Shown here in pieces: positions 7,088 through 9,194 of a stretch of 9,194 nucleotides of DNA. The notes below the pieces were generated by a model. It worked only from the letters and a program-made list of their open reading frames with translations, made no database searches and had not been told where the DNA came from. Origin of the DNA: Deltaproteobacteria bacterium (GTDB lineage: Bacteria; Desulfobacterota_B; Binatia; UBA9968); contig JAUXIP010000058.1 of assembly GCA_030620935.1 (NCBI GenBank), forward strand, positions 1 through 9,194. Direction: 5' to 3'. How positions within the stretch are numbered: position 1 is the first letter of the stretch; every line of letters starts with the position of its first letter. A program made the position numbers and the translations under genes.

Positions 7088-7138
7088 ATCCGTGCGCAAG
7101 CTCGTAACACATTAAAGCCGCTTATCGACGGATCAGGG
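7088..7138 (+). repeat. Repeat blocks 1 and 2, copy b, nearly contiguous
   Basis: Positions 7088-7118 match 5747-5777 (24 of 31) and 7121-7138 match 5923-5940 (17 of 18). Here the two blocks are two bases apart, whereas upstream of hisC 145 bp with the long hairpin separate them. This copy ends at the base before the AAGGAG ribosome binding site of the VOC gene. No convincing promoter was found in this 111-bp gap. Confidence 0.5.
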
Positions 7139-7151
7139 AAGGAGTCCGAAC

Positions 7152-7571
7152 GTGAGACCCATGAAAATTGCTGAGCTGGACCATATCGTTCTTAATGTCC
7201 GCGACATCGATCGATCGCTTACCTTCTACACCCAGGTGTTGGGACTCCAAGGAGAACGGGTGGAGGAGTTTAAGAACGGCAAGGTCGGATTCCCTTCGGT
7301 GCGTATCAATGAGCACACCATCATCGACCTGAGCCCGCTAAAAGGGGACTCCAATTTGGTGCAAAGGGAAAGACAAAAAGCACAGGAAAATCTCAATCAC
7401 TTTTGCCTGGTAGCGGAGAAGGCGGACTTTGCGAAAGTCATTGAATACTTGAAGGACCATAAGGTTTCCATCATCCGGGGACCTGTATCGCGGTGGGGAG
7501 CTAGGGGTCGGGCGACTTCGGTCTACCTGCTGGATCCCGATGGTAACGAGATCGAAATCAGATGCTACTAA
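7152..7571 (+). CDS. VOC-superfamily (glyoxalase/dioxygenase fold) metalloprotein
   Basis: A 139-aa protein made of two beta-alpha-beta-beta-beta modules, the vicinal oxygen chelate fold. The first module opens with ELDHIVLNVRDIDRSLTFY (8-26) and the second with LNHFCLVAE (81-89); the end YLLDPDGNEIEIRCY is the classic closing strand. Probable metal ligands are His11, His83 and Glu135, a three-ligand pattern like that of FosA/FosX and many VOC proteins of unknown substrate. The family includes glyoxalase I, ring-cleaving dioxygenases, epimerases and fosfomycin or bleomycin resistance proteins; the substrate cannot be told here. The start is GTG at 7152, chosen because AAGGAG (7139-7144) lies seven bases upstream; the ATG three codons later would be 16 bases away. 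It lies 111 bp after hisC on the same strand, with no terminator between, so it may be cotranscribed. Confidence 0.9.
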   Translation: MRPMKIAELDHIVLNVRDIDRSLTFYTQVLGLQGERVEEFKNGKVGFPSVRINEHTIIDLSPLKGDSNLVQRERQKAQENLNHFCLVAEKADFAKVIEYLKDHKVSIIRGPVSRWGARGRATSVYLLDPDGNEIEIRCY

Positions 7572-7601
7572 TGCTTCTTTCGCGTCCGTCTCCCACCAGC
7601 G

Positions 7602-7738
7602 CCAGGCCGCTAAAAGAGATGCCCAGCTGCCGGCCTGGGGGCATCTATCCGGTCCGATGCAATACATCCGTCTTACGCTCGCCAAATTGATGATGGCATC
7701 TCTTTGCTACGCTTGGATCTCCTCGTCCAGTGCATCGG
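7602..7738. repeat. Cluster of interlocking inverted repeats in the VOC-recD2 gap
   Basis: Four pairs of complementary segments occur in 137 bp: CCAGGCCG/CGGCCTGG (7602-7609/7631-7638), AGATGCCC/GGGCATCT (7617-7624/7639-7646), AAAGAGATGCC/GGCATCTCTTT (7613-7623/7695-7705) and CCGATGCA/TGCATCGG (7654-7661/7731-7738). The first two pairs interleave and cannot form together. The second and third share a left arm and exclude each other. The third and fourth interleave in pseudoknot order. The rest of the 279-bp gap (7572-7850) shows no recognisable gene; one open frame with a signal-peptide-like start is discussed as a finding. The element could be a structured RNA, an attenuator ahead of recD2, or a decayed transposable repeat. 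Confidence 0.5.
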
Positions 7739-7850
7739 CCCGTCAAGATACCCCCAGACAGGATTGTACGAACAGTGTCTTTTCCTGGGATGAGGATTGT
7801 TTTGCCTTTGTACGTTTTGATCTTGGAGTAAAATAGCGTAAGGCTTTTTC

Positions 7851-9194
7851 ATGAGCCAAAAGGTTGAAAATAGCGGCCTGGTACAGGGAATCGTTGCTAG
7901 GATCACCTATCAGGATCCGGAAGGCCGGTTTACAGTCGCCCGGCTGGAGGTCGACGGGTCTCAAGAGGTCACAGTCGTGGGCGAGATCTTTCCCCTCCGC
8001 GAGGGTGAAGAGATCAAGGCCAGCGGTTCTTGGAAAGTGCATCCTCGCTACGGTCTTCAGTTTCAGGCTGAGCGGTGGGAAAAGATTGAGCCTGCCACTT
8101 TGGAAGGTATCGAGCGATATCTCGGGTCCGGATTGATCAAGGGTATCGGACCGGCTTACGCTCGTCGTCTGGTCTCGGCGTTCGGCACAGAGACTTTAAA
8201 GATTCTCTCAGAAGAGCCCCATCGATTATTTGAGGTGGAGGGGATAGGGAAGGTTCGTGTACAACGGATCCTTCGCGCCTGGGAGGAGCAAAAGGGCATG
8301 CGCGAGGTTATGGTTTTTCTGCAGGGGCATGGAGTTGGCAGCGCTCTTGCCCTCAAGATCTATCGCGCGTTTGGAGCAGAGACGACAGCCAGGGTCAAGG
8401 AAAATCCCTACTGTCTAGTGCAGGAAGTCTATGGCGTCGGCTTTTTACTGGCGGACCGAATCGCCGGGGCTATGGGGATTAGCGGAGACTTCCCGCTCAG
8501 AGTCCAGGCAGGGTTACTGCATGTGCTGACCAAATTTTCCAATGAAGGTCACTGCTTCGTCCCCCTGGACCTTTTAAAGAGCAATGCTTCCGCTCTTTTA
8601 GGTGTGGAGGAAATTGCCCTGGAAGACGCGATTCAGAAGCTTACAGGCAAAGGGGATCTTATTTTGGAAGAGCCTGCTGGTGATGAGTCGGCCCGGGTCT
8701 ATGCCCGGGAGCTGTATCAAGCTGAGCGGCGGGTTGCCGCGGCCCTTCATGGGATCCTTTCGGCAGCGTCTTGCTTGAAAGATAAAGTCGCGAAAGGTCG
8801 GAGAGCTACGGAAGATAAAGAAATAGAGGACCCCTTGGATCTTCTGAGTTCGGATCTCCTTAACTCTTCAGCGTTGTCGCTCGAGGCGGAGCAGCGCGAG
8901 GCAGTACGCCAAGCCCTTCGTCAGAAGGTATTGGTCATTACCGGGGGGCCAGGAACAGGAAAGACGACTCTGTTGACCGCGCTCTTGTCGCTTTTTCGCC
9001 ACAGCAAAATTTCGTTCGCCCTGGCCGCTCCAACCGGCAGGGCCGCCAAGAGAATGGAGGAGGCAGCCGGTGACGACGCCAAAACCATCCATCGCCTCCT
9101 CGAATACAATCCGCGCACCCGGGAGTTCCAACGAAGAGAAAATAATCCCCTGGGGGTCGATGTCGTGATTATCGATGAGGCATCGATGGTCGAC
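7851..9194 (+). CDS. recD2: RecD2-type SF1B helicase (RecD/TraA family), N-terminal 448 codons, cut by window edge
   Basis: RecD2 is a stand-alone 5'-3' DNA helicase, active outside RecBCD, with roles in mismatch repair, replication restart and stress tolerance. The frame from the ATG at 7851 runs open to the window edge and covers about 60% of the usual ~720-740 aa. Residues 1-80 form the N-terminal OB-like domain. Helix-hairpin-helix segments follow at about 91-112 (LIKGIGPAYARRL), 127-141 (FEVEGIGKVRVQ) and 195-205 (GVGFLLADRIA), which separate RecD2 from RecBCD RecD. The helicase core begins with LSLEAEQREAV (342-352, Q-motif), Walker A GGPGTGKTT (365-373), motif Ia APTGRAAKRM (393-402) and Walker B VVIIDEASMVD (438-448). 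A charged stretch at about 308-335 links the two parts. TAAGG (7839-7843) lies seven bases before the ATG. TAAAAT (7829-7834) resembles a -10 box but has no good -35 box and would leave a leader too short to include the TAAGG site. Confidence 0.96.
   Translation, partial: MSQKVENSGLVQGIVARITYQDPEGRFTVARLEVDGSQEVTVVGEIFPLREGEEIKASGSWKVHPRYGLQFQAERWEKIEPATLEGIERYLGSGLIKGIGPAYARRLVSAFGTETLKILSEEPHRLFEVEGIGKVRVQRILRAWEEQKGMREVMVFLQGHGVGSALALKIYRAFGAETTARVKENPYCLVQEVYGVGFLLADRIAGAMGISGDFPLRVQAGLLHVLTKFSNEGHCFVPLDLLKSNASALLGVEEIALEDAIQKLTGKGDLILEEPAGDESARVYARELYQAERRVAAALHGILSAASCLKDKVAKGRRATEDKEIEDPLDLLSSDLLNSSALSLEAEQREAVRQALRQKVLVITGGPGTGKTTLLTALLSLFRHSKISFALAAPTGRAAKRMEEAAGDDAKTIHRLLEYNPRTREFQRRENNPLGVDVVIIDEASMVD

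Noticed and set aside
7829..7834. TAAAAT as the recD2 -10 box
   Set aside because: No acceptable -35 box lies 16-18 bp upstream, and the implied start site would fall on the ribosome binding site.
7338..7906. Minus-strand open frames over the VOC gene end and the gap
   Set aside because: They overlap the real VOC gene or the structured gap, contain no recognisable domain and have no convincing start signal.

Overview
The window is ordinary bacterial chromosome of mid GC content. It holds eight protein-coding genes; the first (cstA) and last (recD2) are cut by the window edges. GTG serves as a start codon for two genes and TTG for a third. The products (CstA, a DHA2 exporter, ClpB, HisC, RecD2) are widespread in bacteria, so the sequence does not fix a phylum. 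The gene mix and the short degenerate intergenic repeats would suit an uncultured, probably diderm lineage such as Desulfobacterota, NC10 or Nitrospirota, but that is a weak inference.

Left half, all on the minus strand, read from high to low coordinates. A single-domain RAD55/KaiC-like ATPase (4970-5701) is followed by the disaggregase gene clpB (2226-4856), which has its own promoter. A very basic 56-aa small protein (2059-2229) comes next; its TTG start overlaps the clpB stop codon, and it ends in an intrinsic terminator. Then come a DHA2-type MFS exporter (475-1908) and the start of the carbon-starvation transporter cstA (1-303). cstA has a well-formed promoter and two palindromes upstream.

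Right half, all on the plus strand. hisC (5979-7040) has a strong sigma70-like promoter whose expected start site falls at or next to the ATG, so the mRNA is probably leaderless. A VOC-fold metalloprotein (7152-7571) with a strong ribosome binding site follows. A 279-bp gap containing several interlocking inverted repeats separates it from the first 448 codons of a RecD2-type helicase (7851 to the edge).

The genes do not form one pathway. Functional themes are protein quality control (clpB and its coupled small ORF), transport (cstA, MFS), histidine synthesis (hisC) and DNA repair (recD2). No mobile element, CRISPR array, phage gene, tRNA or rRNA was seen. The least explained parts are the coupled small ORF behind clpB, related repeat blocks upstream of hisC and the VOC gene, the structured gap before recD2, and the leaderless hisC arrangement.
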